Shown here piece after piece: positions 42,654 to 51,696 of a stretch of DNA of 64,000 bases (position 1 is the first letter of the stretch; each line of letters opens with the position of its first letter). The position numbers were made by a program, and so were the translations under genes. The notes beneath the pieces are model-generated. The model was not told the DNA's origin and searched no databases. It saw only the letters and a program-made list of their open reading frames with translations. Origin of the DNA: Syntrophomonadaceae bacterium (GTDB lineage: Bacteria > Bacillota > Dethiobacteria > DTU022); the NCBI GenBank assembly GCA_007121075.1, contig SKMK01000024.1:17813-81812 (forward strand), read 5' to 3'.

Positions 42654-42682
42654 ATAATACCTAAGTATGTTTGCTATGTCAA
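42654..42682 (-). promoter_or_regulatory. Sigma-A promoter for the riboswitch transcript
   Basis: On the minus strand TTGACA (42682-42677) and TATTAT (42659-42654) are separated by exactly 17 bases. The start of transcription would be just before the riboswitch aptamer. Confidence 0.75.
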
Positions 42683-42887
42683 CATTCATGATGGAAAATT
42701 AATTCCTGATCTTGGCCTTGAAAAAGGAGAAACAGCAACAAAGTAGAATTGAATAGTAAAAACATAATAATGTGAAAACTGTAATGATTGCGAGAAAAAC
42801 TGAAATGACCCGCTTTCAGGAAGGGCTTATATGCTTATAAGGTCTAGCGGCCTTAAATAGTTATTTCATATTTCAGGAGGTGTGGTT

Positions 42888-44156
42888 ATGAGTTCTGAGC
42901 AGTTTAATATTGATGTTTCAAAAGTAGCTGAAATTAATGATTTCCTGGCCGATCCCAATAACCACCTGGTAAATGAACTTGTAAAAGTGGTCAACAAATA
43001 CGGTACTGTTGATGAAATTAACACTGCAGCTGAAGAAGCGAAAAAATTATCCAGCTTAATGGAACGCCTTGACAACCTGGGTTCACCCTACTTAAAAGAT
43101 CTGGACTGGTTAATCGGAGCAAGGGACAAGGGTGAATTTGTGCCGGTTTCTGATTTTTACCGGGATGTATTGGGTGAATCTGCAGACCTGGCAGGCATGT
43201 CTTTTAATGAAGGCAATGCGGTAACCCTTGAAATCAGTGCCCTGCAGTACTTCCCCTGGCTGATCAGCGAAGCCAAACGATCCATAGGAAAAAGAGAAAT
43301 TATGCCTGGACGCTATATCCGGGTCCGCAAAATGAAAGAGCAGGAACGTGACCAGGGCGACATTCTGGCAGTTGCGGTGGCTATGCAGGTAATTGGGGCC
43401 AGCTATGTGGAGAGCCTTGATACGAAAGGCACAGATGGGGCGAATATCCACCTTGGCGGTCCTGAAACCATTACCGGTTATTTTGGCGGCATCGGCCAAC
43501 CCAACGACTATGCCCTGATGTGGGTCGACGAGCTGCTTTACTATTACACCCGGTACGGAATTAATGAAGTCCTGAATATCAACGCGGGAACTATTTTACT
43601 GGGTTACCTCCTCTATAAGATGGGCATAAATATCAAGTTTAAAATTTCGGTTTTTATGGGTAATGACAATCCCTATTCGGTCTTATGGACCCTGCTCATG
43701 GCCAGAATGCTTTCCAGGGAAGACGAGACCACTCCCCTGGTCGGTTTCAACTTGAGCAATTCGGTTAACAACAAAACCCTTGAATTGACCTCGGCTGTCC
43801 GGCGCCAGCTGGGCCTGGAAAACAAGGTCCGCATTGAACATCACATCACGGAGACCAAAAAGAGCATTGTCCGTCAGCCCTATGACCGCCTGGATGAGTT
43901 GATTGATATCGCCGGCACAGTCCCTAATATATCAGCCAAACATGAAGGAGGGTATCCCGACATGGAAGAGGAGTTGGATCACCCTTCCGATATCCTCGAT
44001 TATTTCCGCGACAAGGACGAAATAACTGCAGCGGGGGATATGGAGGCGCTGGAAAACAATTACCTGATCAAGCACCAGGCTGTGAACCGGACAGCGAGAA
44101 AACTGGTTGAAAACGGCCTTTCCTTTACTGGCGCCAGGAACTTGCACCGGCGTTAA
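42888..44156 (+). CDS. Conserved hypothetical protein, unknown family
   Basis: This 422-residue soluble protein lacks a signal peptide and membrane segments. Segments of note are DWLIGARDKGEFVPVSDFYR, NAVTLEISALQYFPWLISEA, YVESLDTKGTDGANIHLGGP, LMWVDELLYYYTRYGINEVL and FNLSNSVNNKTLELTSAVRR, followed by RIEHHITETKKSIVRQPYDR. The mix of strands and helices could be a barrel-type enzyme, with His-His and Asp/Glu residues for a metal. I recognise no named family. The ATG at 42888 is 9 bases after AGGAGG. Confidence 0.75.
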   Translation: MSSEQFNIDVSKVAEINDFLADPNNHLVNELVKVVNKYGTVDEINTAAEEAKKLSSLMERLDNLGSPYLKDLDWLIGARDKGEFVPVSDFYRDVLGESADLAGMSFNEGNAVTLEISALQYFPWLISEAKRSIGKREIMPGRYIRVRKMKEQERDQGDILAVAVAMQVIGASYVESLDTKGTDGANIHLGGPETITGYFGGIGQPNDYALMWVDELLYYYTRYGINEVLNINAGTILLGYLLYKMGINIKFKISVFMGNDNPYSVLWTLLMARMLSREDETTPLVGFNLSNSVNNKTLELTSAVRRQLGLENKVRIEHHITETKKSIVRQPYDRLDELIDIAGTVPNISAKHEGGYPDMEEELDHPSDILDYFRDKDEITAAGDMEALENNYLIKHQAVNRTARKLVENGLSFTGARNLHRR

Positions 44157-44467
44157 ATTACATTAATGTTCGTGTTCGCAGCCTGCTGTGCTCCGGGTTA
44201 TCTCAAAGTCTAGTCCGGTATAACCCTGTTTTCCGGGAGAGGGGGGCAGCCTTTACAAGCCCTGGAGAGGCGATAATGAATTGATATCAATGAACAGGAA
44301 AAAGGTGAATTATGTTGAGATGTTCATGTAAATGATTGCCTTGAATGAGCCAAATCTCCTGCCCATTTCCGAGCAAAAGGCGGCCGACTTATGTGTGCCG
44401 AAAGTTTAAATACCGGCTCTTCGGGCCGATGTTTTCCTGGAACAAGTTTTTAAGGTATAATCCTGTT
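44157..44467. other. Intergenic region with a nested, RNA-like hairpin
   Basis: Between 44183 and 44249 the strand folds as nested pairs: CTGC with GCAG (44246-44249), CTCC (44191-44194) with GGAG (44236-44239), and GGGTTAT (44195-44201) with ATAACCC (44220-44226). No known RNA family is recognised. A shorter frame extending the next gene upstream to 44345 lacks a ribosome site and is not used. The rest shows nothing clear. Confidence 0.35.
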
Positions 44468-45703
44468 ATGGAATTGTTAGCGCCTGCTGGAAACCTGGAA
44501 AAATTGAAAACGGCGGTTCGTTTTGGGGCGGATGCTGTTTACTGCGGCGCCGGCCCTTACTCTCTCCGTGTGCCCGAAGCCTCCCTATCTCCCGAAGAGC
44601 TTGCCGAAGGAATCCGTTTTGCCCGTCATCATGGCAGCAGGGTCTACCTGGCTATGAACATCTTTCCTTTTGACGAAGACTTTGATGGTATGCTTGCTTA
44701 TTTTAAAAAGGCAGTAGATATGGGGGTTGATGCCGTGATCTTTTCTGATCCCGGCCTTTTTTACGTCCTCTCCCGGCTTGAGACCGGGGTGGAGTTTCAT
44801 TTGAGCACCCAGGCCAACACTACCAACTCGGAGAGCGCCCGGTTTTGGAAGGAACAGGGTGTGAGCCGGATTATCCTGGCCCGGGAACTCAGCCTGGAAC
44901 AGGTCAGTGCAATCAAAAAGCAGGTTCCGGGCATTGAACTGGAGGTTTTTATTCACGGAGCTATGTGCGTGGCTTTTTCCGGCCGCTGCCTGCTGTCTTC
45001 TATACTTACTGGCCGTTCTGCCAACCGTGGATTATGCACCCAGCCCTGCCGCTGGGAATACCGGCTGCGGGAAGTGGACCGGGAAGAGGAACTTGCCATA
45101 CACGAGGACGAAAGGGGCAGTTATATCCTGAATTCAAGGGATCTCTGTATGATCGAGCATATCCCTGAGCTGGTTGCTGCGGGCGTGGATGGCCTAAAAA
45201 TTGAGGGCCGCATGAAAACCGCTTATTATGTAGCGGCTGTTACCCGTATCTACAGGGCTGCCCTGGATCACTATTATGATCCGGCTGTCAGTTATGAATT
45301 TGATCCCCGGTGGCGGGAAGAGCTGAAAAAAGTGCCACATCGTCCTTACACCACCGGCTTTTATTTTCCCGATCGGGATAATAAAACAGAGGATACCTGG
45401 AAAGCTTCGCCAACTAGAAAATATGATTTTGTGGGTACGGTTGACGAGCATAATCTTGACGGGAATACTATTAAAATTATGGCCCGGAACCGGTTTTCAA
45501 AAGGAGATACCCTGGAAATACTCGAACCCACCCACGTTGAGGTGTTAAAAGTCAAGGTGGATCAAATAATCGATGAGCGGACTGGAATTTCCCTGGAACA
45601 GGCTCATAACAGCTATGTGGTCAGGATACCGCTTACAGAAAAACCAGGATATAAAATAAGCCGTCATTCTATTGTCAGGTCAGGGGGGGCAGAAAACAGC
45701 TAA
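44468..45703 (+). CDS. U32 family peptidase-like protein (TrhP/YrrO type)
   Basis: The protein begins MELLAPAGNLEKLKTAVRFG, the start of U32 proteins. It has GADAVYCGAGPYSLRVPEAS, VEFHLSTQANTTNSESARFW and the cysteine-rich box VFIHGAMCVAFSGRCLLSS, then GRSANRGLCTQPCRWEY, and GVDGLKIEGRMKTAYYVAAV. U32 members of this group (TrhP, YegQ, RlhA) act with prephenate-type cofactors in 5-hydroxyuridine formation in tRNA wobble or rRNA; the four cysteines probably hold a cluster. I chose the ATG at 44468, which matches the family N-terminus, although a long upstream frame exists. It stands alone in front of a small secreted gene. Confidence 0.9.
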   Translation: MELLAPAGNLEKLKTAVRFGADAVYCGAGPYSLRVPEASLSPEELAEGIRFARHHGSRVYLAMNIFPFDEDFDGMLAYFKKAVDMGVDAVIFSDPGLFYVLSRLETGVEFHLSTQANTTNSESARFWKEQGVSRIILARELSLEQVSAIKKQVPGIELEVFIHGAMCVAFSGRCLLSSILTGRSANRGLCTQPCRWEYRLREVDREEELAIHEDERGSYILNSRDLCMIEHIPELVAAGVDGLKIEGRMKTAYYVAAVTRIYRAALDHYYDPAVSYEFDPRWREELKKVPHRPYTTGFYFPDRDNKTEDTWKASPTRKYDFVGTVDEHNLDGNTIKIMARNRFSKGDTLEILEPTHVEVLKVKVDQIIDERTGISLEQAHNSYVVRIPLTEKPGYKISRHSIVRSGGAENS

Positions 45704-45821
45704 AACTAGCATTGCTTAAGCATAGTGGAAGTGATAAGATCTAACCCAGGCAGTTATGCTGATCGTATGTGAATAGTTTTATCCAGATACGGGCATGACC
45801 CGGTTAAGGGGGCGATAACAG

Positions 45822-46331
45822 ATGAAATTGATTGATAAATATGTACCGATGTTGATCGCTGTTTTGGTTGGGTGTGCTTTTCTGGGCTTTGCTTTGACCC
45901 AAAATGCCTTTGCAAACAACGCTGACAATGACGATTTAGGGAACAACTTTGAAATGGAACAGGAAGCGGGGACTTCCGGGGGGACGGTCAGGCGTCATAT
46001 TGATATCAGCAGTGGCTGGTCGGGAGCTTATCTCCATGAGAATATGACCGTTGAAGGCAAAGCGGAAATAAAAGAGAGTTTTAGTATGAGTAACCTCAAA
46101 GCGGGTTCAGGAAGCAGCCGGGGAACCGGTTCGGGCACTGGCAATTCAGGCTCAGGAAGTGAGAGCGCTACCGGAGTGGCCGGCGAAAATAATAGCAGCG
46201 GTGAAAACAATCCAAGTTCCAATCAAAACAACGATCCCAATTCAGGAGAAACAGACAATTACGGCCCGGACAATAAAACCGAGCCGGAAATAGAACCCAT
46301 GAAAATTCCCGGCTGGTCAGACTTGTTTTAA
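45822..46331 (+). CDS. Secreted protein sharing a module with the gene at 22771
   Basis: The 169-residue protein has a signal peptide (about 8-31). A module follows at about 43-95, reading FEMEQEAGTSGGTVRRHIDI, then SSGWSGAYLHENMTVEGKAE and SFSMSNLKAG. A Ser/Gly/Asn-rich low-complexity tail runs about 97-155 and the protein ends in IPGWSDLF. The module matches residues 109-162 of the protein at 22771-23292. It is encoded directly against the c-di-GMP enzyme gene (46332), with no gap. The function is unknown; an extracellular or wall-associated role is likely. Confidence 0.75.
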   Translation: MKLIDKYVPMLIAVLVGCAFLGFALTQNAFANNADNDDLGNNFEMEQEAGTSGGTVRRHIDISSGWSGAYLHENMTVEGKAEIKESFSMSNLKAGSGSSRGTGSGTGNSGSGSESATGVAGENNSSGENNPSSNQNNDPNSGETDNYGPDNKTEPEIEPMKIPGWSDLF

Positions 46332-48152
46332 TTAGTGCTTTTTCCGGTTTTGCCTTTTTTGCATTACTGATAGGAAGGTGTCGGTTAATACCGGATCAAA
46401 CTGGGTTCCGGAACATTTCTTAAATTCAGTTATGATTTCCTCCAGCGGCAGTTCCTTTTTGTAGGGCCTGCCGTTGTTCATAACTTCAAAAGCATCGGCA
46501 ATTGCGGTTATTCGGGCCAGAAGAGGGATACTTTCTTTTTCAAGTCCCTGTGGATAACCCGATCCGTCCCAGCGCTCATGGTGAGACAGGATCTCTGTGG
46601 AAACATGTGAGAATTCTTCCGTGGCCAGGGTAATCCGGTACCCTATCTCCGGGTGTTCTTTCATCAACTGCCACTCATCTTTGGTTAAAGGTCCATTTTT
46701 GGTTAACATTTCTTCGGGCATATTGATTTTGCCTATGTCGTGCAGGGTAATTAATATTTCCAGCCGGGTCAGTTCTGAATCGGGCAGGTTTATTTTTTTT
46801 CCTATTCTGCCGGCGATTTTTTGCATACCAAGGGTATGTTTTTCAGTTTCATAACTTTTTGTGCCAAGGGTCTTAATCAAGGCATTTAAGACAGCGCTCC
46901 TTGCGCTTTTACTTTCGGCAAGTTTTTGCTTGTACATATCGTCTTCGGCTTCTTTTAATATTTCTGCCGGTCCGGTTGCAATACTATGGGTGGTAGAAAA
47001 CCCCAGGGCCATGGATATAGGAATTGATTCCACGTAAGCTTCACGGCAGTTGTCTTTAATCCTTCTAACGATTGTATTGACTTCCCTTTCATCTGTCTGG
47101 GGCAGGATGATTACAAATTCATCTCCACCCCACCTGGTTATGACATCTTCGTTTCGGCAGGAAGTCCTTAATATGTAGGCTGCATATTGCAGTAGTTTAT
47201 CTCCATTATGATGTCCGTAGGTGTCATTGACCAGTTTGAGGCCGTTTAAATCTACCATAATGATGCTCATGGGCAGCTGCCTTTCCGAGTTCAACCTCTG
47301 CATTTCTTCTTCCAGGTAATTACGGTTGTAAAGGCCTGTTAGGGGGTCGTGGAAACTGAGATAGCGGATTTTTTCTTCCGCCAGGCGGCGTTCGGTAATG
47401 TCTTCTCCCGAACCGATGATGTGAGTTATCTTATGGTTTTCACCATAGAAAGGAGTCAGGGTAGTATGCCAGATTCTTTTTCCACCGGGAAGGTATAAAG
47501 TTTCTTCGTACGTGATGGATTTACCGGCCTTGAGGCATTGATGGTAACGGCTGGCAATTCGCTCTCCCTGTTCAGCGCCCATTAAATCCCGGGGTGTTTT
47601 ACCTAAAAAATCTTCCTGGGAGAAGCCGGTTAACTGCTGCTGGACCCGGTTGTTCCTGACATACCTGAAGGTATAATCATCGATGACTTCAACCAGGAAC
47701 ATGGCTGACTGGGTCCCTTGAAAAACAGTTTCATATTCTTTGAATTTCCTGTTCAGCAGCAGTTCCATTTTTTTCTTTTCAGAGATGCCGCGGAAAAGTA
47801 TTGCGAAGTACCCCTGTTTATCGCTGTAGGCGGTTATTTCGTACCAGCTGTCCAGGGGTTTGAAATAATGTTCAGTGCGGATTATTTGTCCTGAAAGGGC
47901 TGTTTTTCCGGAAGTGTACAGCCAGGTTGAAATATCTTCTGCGATAGCCGGATAGATATCACCGGCTTTACTGCCGATTATTTTTTCTTTCGGCATTGTA
48001 ACCAGTTCTGCAAAAGCCGAATTGATATCGACAAAGATAATTTCTTCCGGGTTGTTGTCAATGCCGAACATGACTTGGTGGTAGGCAAAAGGTTCCGGTA
48101 GCATATTAAGCAGGGAGCACAAACAGCTGTTAGTTGCCTTTTCCGGCCTCAC
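46332..48152 (-). CDS. PAS-PAS-GGDEF-HD-GYP signalling protein (c-di-GMP synthesis and/or breakdown)
   Basis: The 606-residue protein has two PAS regions (about 15-115 and 140-250), a GGDEF diguanylate cyclase domain (about 265-420) with an intact RWGGDEFVIIL, and a C-terminal HD-GYP phosphodiesterase domain (about 430-590). The HD pair is in LITLHDIGKINMPEEML and the downstream motif is ILSHHERWDGSGYPQGL. It could make or cut cyclic di-GMP, depending on which domain is active. The GTG at 48152 follows AAAGGAGC. The GEMM-I riboswitch 4 kb away would respond to its product. Confidence 0.93.
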   Translation of the reverse strand: MRPEKATNSCLCSLLNMLPEPFAYHQVMFGIDNNPEEIIFVDINSAFAELVTMPKEKIIGSKAGDIYPAIAEDISTWLYTSGKTALSGQIIRTEHYFKPLDSWYEITAYSDKQGYFAILFRGISEKKKMELLLNRKFKEYETVFQGTQSAMFLVEVIDDYTFRYVRNNRVQQQLTGFSQEDFLGKTPRDLMGAEQGERIASRYHQCLKAGKSITYEETLYLPGGKRIWHTTLTPFYGENHKITHIIGSGEDITERRLAEEKIRYLSFHDPLTGLYNRNYLEEEMQRLNSERQLPMSIIMVDLNGLKLVNDTYGHHNGDKLLQYAAYILRTSCRNEDVITRWGGDEFVIILPQTDEREVNTIVRRIKDNCREAYVESIPISMALGFSTTHSIATGPAEILKEAEDDMYKQKLAESKSARSAVLNALIKTLGTKSYETEKHTLGMQKIAGRIGKKINLPDSELTRLEILITLHDIGKINMPEEMLTKNGPLTKDEWQLMKEHPEIGYRITLATEEFSHVSTEILSHHERWDGSGYPQGLEKESIPLLARITAIADAFEVMNNGRPYKKELPLEEIITEFKKCSGTQFDPVLTDTFLSVMQKRQNRKKH

Positions 48153-48402
48153 ATCATTCTTGCTCCTTTGACTTATGTTTTCTTGAAAAATTCGACGTTA
48201 TGGTTACAAATCCTTCTTTTAATAATAATGAGATCGAATTTAGGTATTGGTTAAGCCGGCTTTTTTTGATCGCACCCGGATTTTTGAGCGAAAGGAGCGT
48301 GGCTAACCCTTTGGGGTCTACAATGCGGGTATGGTTTTGCATTCAAAGCTTGATGGATCAAGATGAAGGCCTTAAGAAGAACATGCGGCTCGTCCTGATT
48401 TA
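48153..48402. other. Short intergenic region without a supported gene
   Basis: The region is A/T-rich and contains small frames on both strands (48134-48427 and 48154-48342). Their translations look like random sequence and lack ribosome sites. No hairpin with a T tract or known RNA was noted. Confidence 0.3.
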
Positions 48403-48837
48403 TTATTCCTGGGCACAATCACGGTGATCATCTGCAGGGGTAACCAGGTATTTAAGCAGGTATGGGGGTATGGGTATACTTTTTCTTGTTTTTAAGCTGA
48501 ACACCACTATAGTTACATGGGCAGAGGCAGCTTTTTTCAAGGTGTCTTTTTTAAATATTTCCTGCAGAAAAACAAAACTGCTGTTTCCAGTTTTATGCGG
48601 TTTTGTTTTGATTGACAAGATATCACCTTTGTAACATTCTCCAAGATAGTCGATATTAATGTTAACCGTGGCCGTTCCTATTCCCTGGTCAGCAAGATTG
48701 TCAAATGAGTAACCGGTTTGCTTTAACCAGTCTTCTCTACCCCACTCCATATATTCCAGGTACTTGGCGTTATTTACATGGCCCAGGTAATCTACCTCGG
48801 TAGAACGCACTGTGATTTCCAAAACAGTTTCTATCAT
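48403..48837 (-). CDS. 4HBT-type acyl-CoA thioesterase (YbgC/FadM-like)
   Basis: The 144-residue hotdog protein has STEVDYLGHVNNAKYLEYME, in which Asp and the HVNN-x-x-Y segment make the active site, and WGREDWLKQTGYS as the following helix. Later are VNINIDYLGECYKGDILSIK and KAASAHVTIVVFS. It should hydrolyse short or aromatic acyl-CoA. The ATG at 48837 is next to AGGAGGAC. It is a single gene, separated by 346 bases from the following DUF2804 gene. Confidence 0.9.
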   Translation of the reverse strand: MIETVLEITVRSTEVDYLGHVNNAKYLEYMEWGREDWLKQTGYSFDNLADQGIGTATVNINIDYLGECYKGDILSIKTKPHKTGNSSFVFLQEIFKKDTLKKAASAHVTIVVFSLKTRKSIPIPPYLLKYLVTPADDHRDCAQE

Positions 48838-49183
48838 GAAGTCCTCCTTCTAAAATTAACTAATGCGCAGACTCAACTTTAAGATTGGCTTGGATTGGGA
48901 AATACAGACATTTTCTCCATTTCACAAAGGATGCCCTTTTTGAACCGTTTTTAAGCCATGTTGTTAGGGCAAAACTCTGCCGGATAGCAGTGCCAGTCAT
49001 CTATACTAAAAGATTATCAGAACCGGTTTTTAAAAACAAGATAGTGCTGTCTTGAGCTATGGCCGGGAAGGATATAAATATGATAAAGTAATTCTATCCG
49101 GAAAAAATAATTACTGTAAAAACCGATCTAAAATCGGGTCAATGCCTGCAGTGCAGGAATGCACTAACCAGCGGAGGTAAAAG
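48838..49183. other. Intergenic region with no recognised gene
   Basis: This 346-base stretch is A/T-rich. It has a short dyad, GTGCAGGAATGCAC, at about 49150-49163, just before the AGCGGAGG ribosome site of the next gene. No riboswitch, tRNA or small gene with coding support was found. Confidence 0.3.
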
Positions 49184-50209
49184 ATGTCAAAGAATGGAAG
49201 TTTCAACGAGCCCGAGCTCACCCAACCGGTGAGTTTATGTCTGGATAATGGAAAGCTTAACCGGGAAGCCGTGGGGTGGTCCCGCTATCCCCTGCACAAC
49301 TGCAACCTTTCTGGAAGGCCGCTGCGCAAGAAAAAGTGGAATTACTGGGCGTTTTACACGGAACAGTGCCTTTTTTCTGCCACACTTGCTGATTTGGATT
49401 ACCTGGGGATGGCTTTTATATATTTTATTGACTTTGAAACCAATTTCTATCATGAGTTTACCATACCGCGACCCTTTGGTTGGGGCTGCAATCTCGGCAG
49501 CTATGTTGATGACGACATAATATTTGAAGATAAAAAAATGAACATGGATTTTTTGACCACCGGCAACCAGACCGATGTCAAGGTAAACTGCCCTGATTTT
49601 AAGGGTGATGTTTTATTAGCAGAATTAAAGGCATCCAGGCCTCCCAATCATGAAACCCTTAATGTGGTTATCCCCTGGAGTGAGAGGCAGTTTCAATTTA
49701 CCTCCAAGCAGAACGTCCTGCCGGTGAAAGGTTCTATCAAGATCGGTTCCAAAATTTATGATATGGAAGGCGGTTTTGGATGCCTGGATTATGGGCGCGG
49801 TATCTGGCCATTTTCAAGTTTTTGGAATTGGGCCAGCGCCTCAGGCATGTATGGGGTCCATACCATCGGACTTAACTTTGGTGCCGGATGGACCGATGGA
49901 ACGGGCATGAATGAAAATGCGATTTCTGTTGACGGGAGATTGAGCAAGATTAGCGAAGACATTGTTTTTGAATACAACGAGCGTAACTACTCGTATCCCT
50001 GGAATATCCGGACCAGACTGTCAGATCGGGTCAATGTTATATTCAAACCCTTTTTTAAAAGAGCGGCCAAAACCCGGGTTCTTTTTATCGGCTCTAAAAT
50101 GGCCCAGTTATTTGGCCGCTTCTCCGGTACGGTTAAAGACGAGACAGGCTCTGTTTACGAATTTGAAAATCTGCCTGGCTGGGTTGAAGAGCATAACGCC
50201 CGCTGGTAA
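49184..50209 (+). CDS. DUF2804 family protein
   Basis: The 341-residue protein matches DUF2804 proteins. It shows RYPLHNCNLSGRPLRKKKWN, YWAFYTEQCLFSATLADLDY, YHEFTIPRPFGWGCNLG and the aromatic YDMEGGFGCLDYGRGIWPFS, then FNWA-like WNWASASGMYGVHTIGLNFG. The family forms a lipocalin-like barrel pair similar to AttH-type enzymes and its substrate is unknown. AGCGGAGG is 6-8 bases before the ATG. It is convergent with ctpA (5 bases). Confidence 0.85.
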   Translation: MSKNGSFNEPELTQPVSLCLDNGKLNREAVGWSRYPLHNCNLSGRPLRKKKWNYWAFYTEQCLFSATLADLDYLGMAFIYFIDFETNFYHEFTIPRPFGWGCNLGSYVDDDIIFEDKKMNMDFLTTGNQTDVKVNCPDFKGDVLLAELKASRPPNHETLNVVIPWSERQFQFTSKQNVLPVKGSIKIGSKIYDMEGGFGCLDYGRGIWPFSSFWNWASASGMYGVHTIGLNFGAGWTDGTGMNENAISVDGRLSKISEDIVFEYNERNYSYPWNIRTRLSDRVNVIFKPFFKRAAKTRVLFIGSKMAQLFGRFSGTVKDETGSVYEFENLPGWVEEHNARW

Positions 50210-50214
50210 TTGAT

Positions 50215-51630
50215 TTATTCTAATTGCTGTTCCAGTATTTCAACAGCCCTGTCAAGTTTCCGGTCGTCTTCTTCCCTGAGGGTTTCAATTTCCTCGTGAA
50301 ACCTTCGGACGACCATTTCACTCATTTCTCCTGTAATGTATAAACCCTGGTCTTCCTGGAATTGTTCCAGTGCCTCCCTGGTTGCCTGATCGAAGTAACC
50401 GCTCACTTCCTGGTCGAAGTGACCGAACTCGGTTAGCAATTTCTGCAGGGTTTCTACTTCTTCACCTTCGTCTCCTTCAATCAGGCCGGTGCTGATTGGC
50501 TGTCTTGCCAGCTCAACGATGGAAGGGGGATCTATTTTCAGGTCCGGTTCCAGTCCTTCTTCGTGAATGGTTCTTCCGTCAGGAGTTTGGTACTTTGCCA
50601 CGGTATAGCGAAGGGCGCCCCCGTCGCTTAGCTGCCTGATGTTTTGTACAGAAGCCTTGCCAAAGGTTTGGTTACCGATAATAGTGGCAGTATCTGTGTC
50701 CTGCAGGGCACCGGCTAAAACCTCTGAGGCGCTGCTGCTTGCCTCATTGACTAAGGCGGCAATGGGGATTCCCAGACCTTCACGTCCGGAAGTATGGGTT
50801 TCCAACCTGCCTTCACGGCCTTCAAGATGGGTAATCGGCCCTTCGGGGACTAAAATGTCGGCCACCTGGACAGCCGCCTCCAGGACACCGCCCGGGTTGT
50901 TTCTGAGATCTATAACCAGGGCTTCCATATTATTCTGCCTCAATTCATTTACGGCCTCCTCGAATTCTTTTCCGGTGGTATCGGAGAAGTTGGATAACTT
51001 GATATATCCCAGGCGGTCATCGAGCATTTCATATTCTACGGTTTCGAGCTCGATTTCCTCCCTGGTCACTTCAAATTCCAACATTTCATCAACGCCCGGG
51101 CGTTCGACTTCCATCACCAGGTCTGTTCCGGGTTCGCCGCGCATTAAACTGACGGCTTTATTCAAATCTTCGCCAACCAGGTTAATGCCGTCTACGGAAA
51201 TAATCCGGTCACCGGAACTTAATCCGGCTTCTTCACCGGGAGTACCGGATATGGGGGAAACAATGGTGACATAATCATTGTCCATAAAAACTTCAATTCC
51301 CACTCCGCCGTATACTCCCTCGGTTTGGATGATTAAGTTTTCAAATTCCTCGCGATCCATGTAGCTTGTTTGCGGGTCGTCAAGGGTTTTGAGCATTCCT
51401 TTGAAAGCTTCATGCAGCAGTTCTTCCCGGTCAATTTCTTCCAGGTATTCGGTTTCCAGGATACCCACTATTTCCTGGAAGAGCTGAAAGTCTTCCGTGA
51501 GTTCAGGTGAAGCCGTTTCTTCTGCCGGTTCGGCAGTCCCCGTTCCAATTGTTCTTGCTACGAAAAAGGTAATTATATTAGTGGCCAGGACCACCATAAC
51601 AATCAGGATAATTTTATTTTTATTCATCAT
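50215..51630 (-). CDS. ctpA: C-terminal processing serine protease with PDZ and peptidoglycan-binding domains (S41)
   Basis: The 471-residue protein has an N-terminal anchor (about 7-27). A PDZ domain (about 90-180) contains YGGVGIEVFMDND and GLSSGDRIISVDGI. An S41 peptidase domain has ALVIDLRNNPGGVLEAAVQV, NEASSSASEVLAGALQD (catalytic Ser) and GNQTFGKASVQN (catalytic Lys). A C-terminal PG_binding_1-type domain comes last (about 385-445, GDEGEEVETLQKLLTEFGHF). It probably processes or degrades exported proteins. The start is the ATG at 51630, and a 9-bp inverted repeat lies in its leader. Confidence 0.95.
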   Translation of the reverse strand: MMNKNKIILIVMVVLATNIITFFVARTIGTGTAEPAEETASPELTEDFQLFQEIVGILETEYLEEIDREELLHEAFKGMLKTLDDPQTSYMDREEFENLIIQTEGVYGGVGIEVFMDNDYVTIVSPISGTPGEEAGLSSGDRIISVDGINLVGEDLNKAVSLMRGEPGTDLVMEVERPGVDEMLEFEVTREEIELETVEYEMLDDRLGYIKLSNFSDTTGKEFEEAVNELRQNNMEALVIDLRNNPGGVLEAAVQVADILVPEGPITHLEGREGRLETHTSGREGLGIPIAALVNEASSSASEVLAGALQDTDTATIIGNQTFGKASVQNIRQLSDGGALRYTVAKYQTPDGRTIHEEGLEPDLKIDPPSIVELARQPISTGLIEGDEGEEVETLQKLLTEFGHFDQEVSGYFDQATREALEQFQEDQGLYITGEMSEMVVRRFHEEIETLREEDDRKLDRAVEILEQQLE

Positions 51631-51673
51631 TTACCCCTCGCTTCCGTGGTTGATTTGAATCAACTGAATAAAA

Positions 51674-51696
51674 CGGCAAGCTTAATGAGCTTGCCG
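51674..51696 (-). terminator. Perfect hairpin in the ctpA leader
   Basis: CGGCAAGCT (51674-51682) and AGCTTGCCG (51688-51696) pair over a 5-base loop. On the minus strand TTTTATTC follows, so it looks like an intrinsic terminator placed about 45 bases before the ctpA start. It may attenuate ctpA, or stop antisense reading. Confidence 0.5.

Noticed and set aside
48134..48427. 97-codon frame on the plus strand near the GGDEF gene
   Set aside because: No ribosome site and random-looking translation; it runs through the start regions of other genes.
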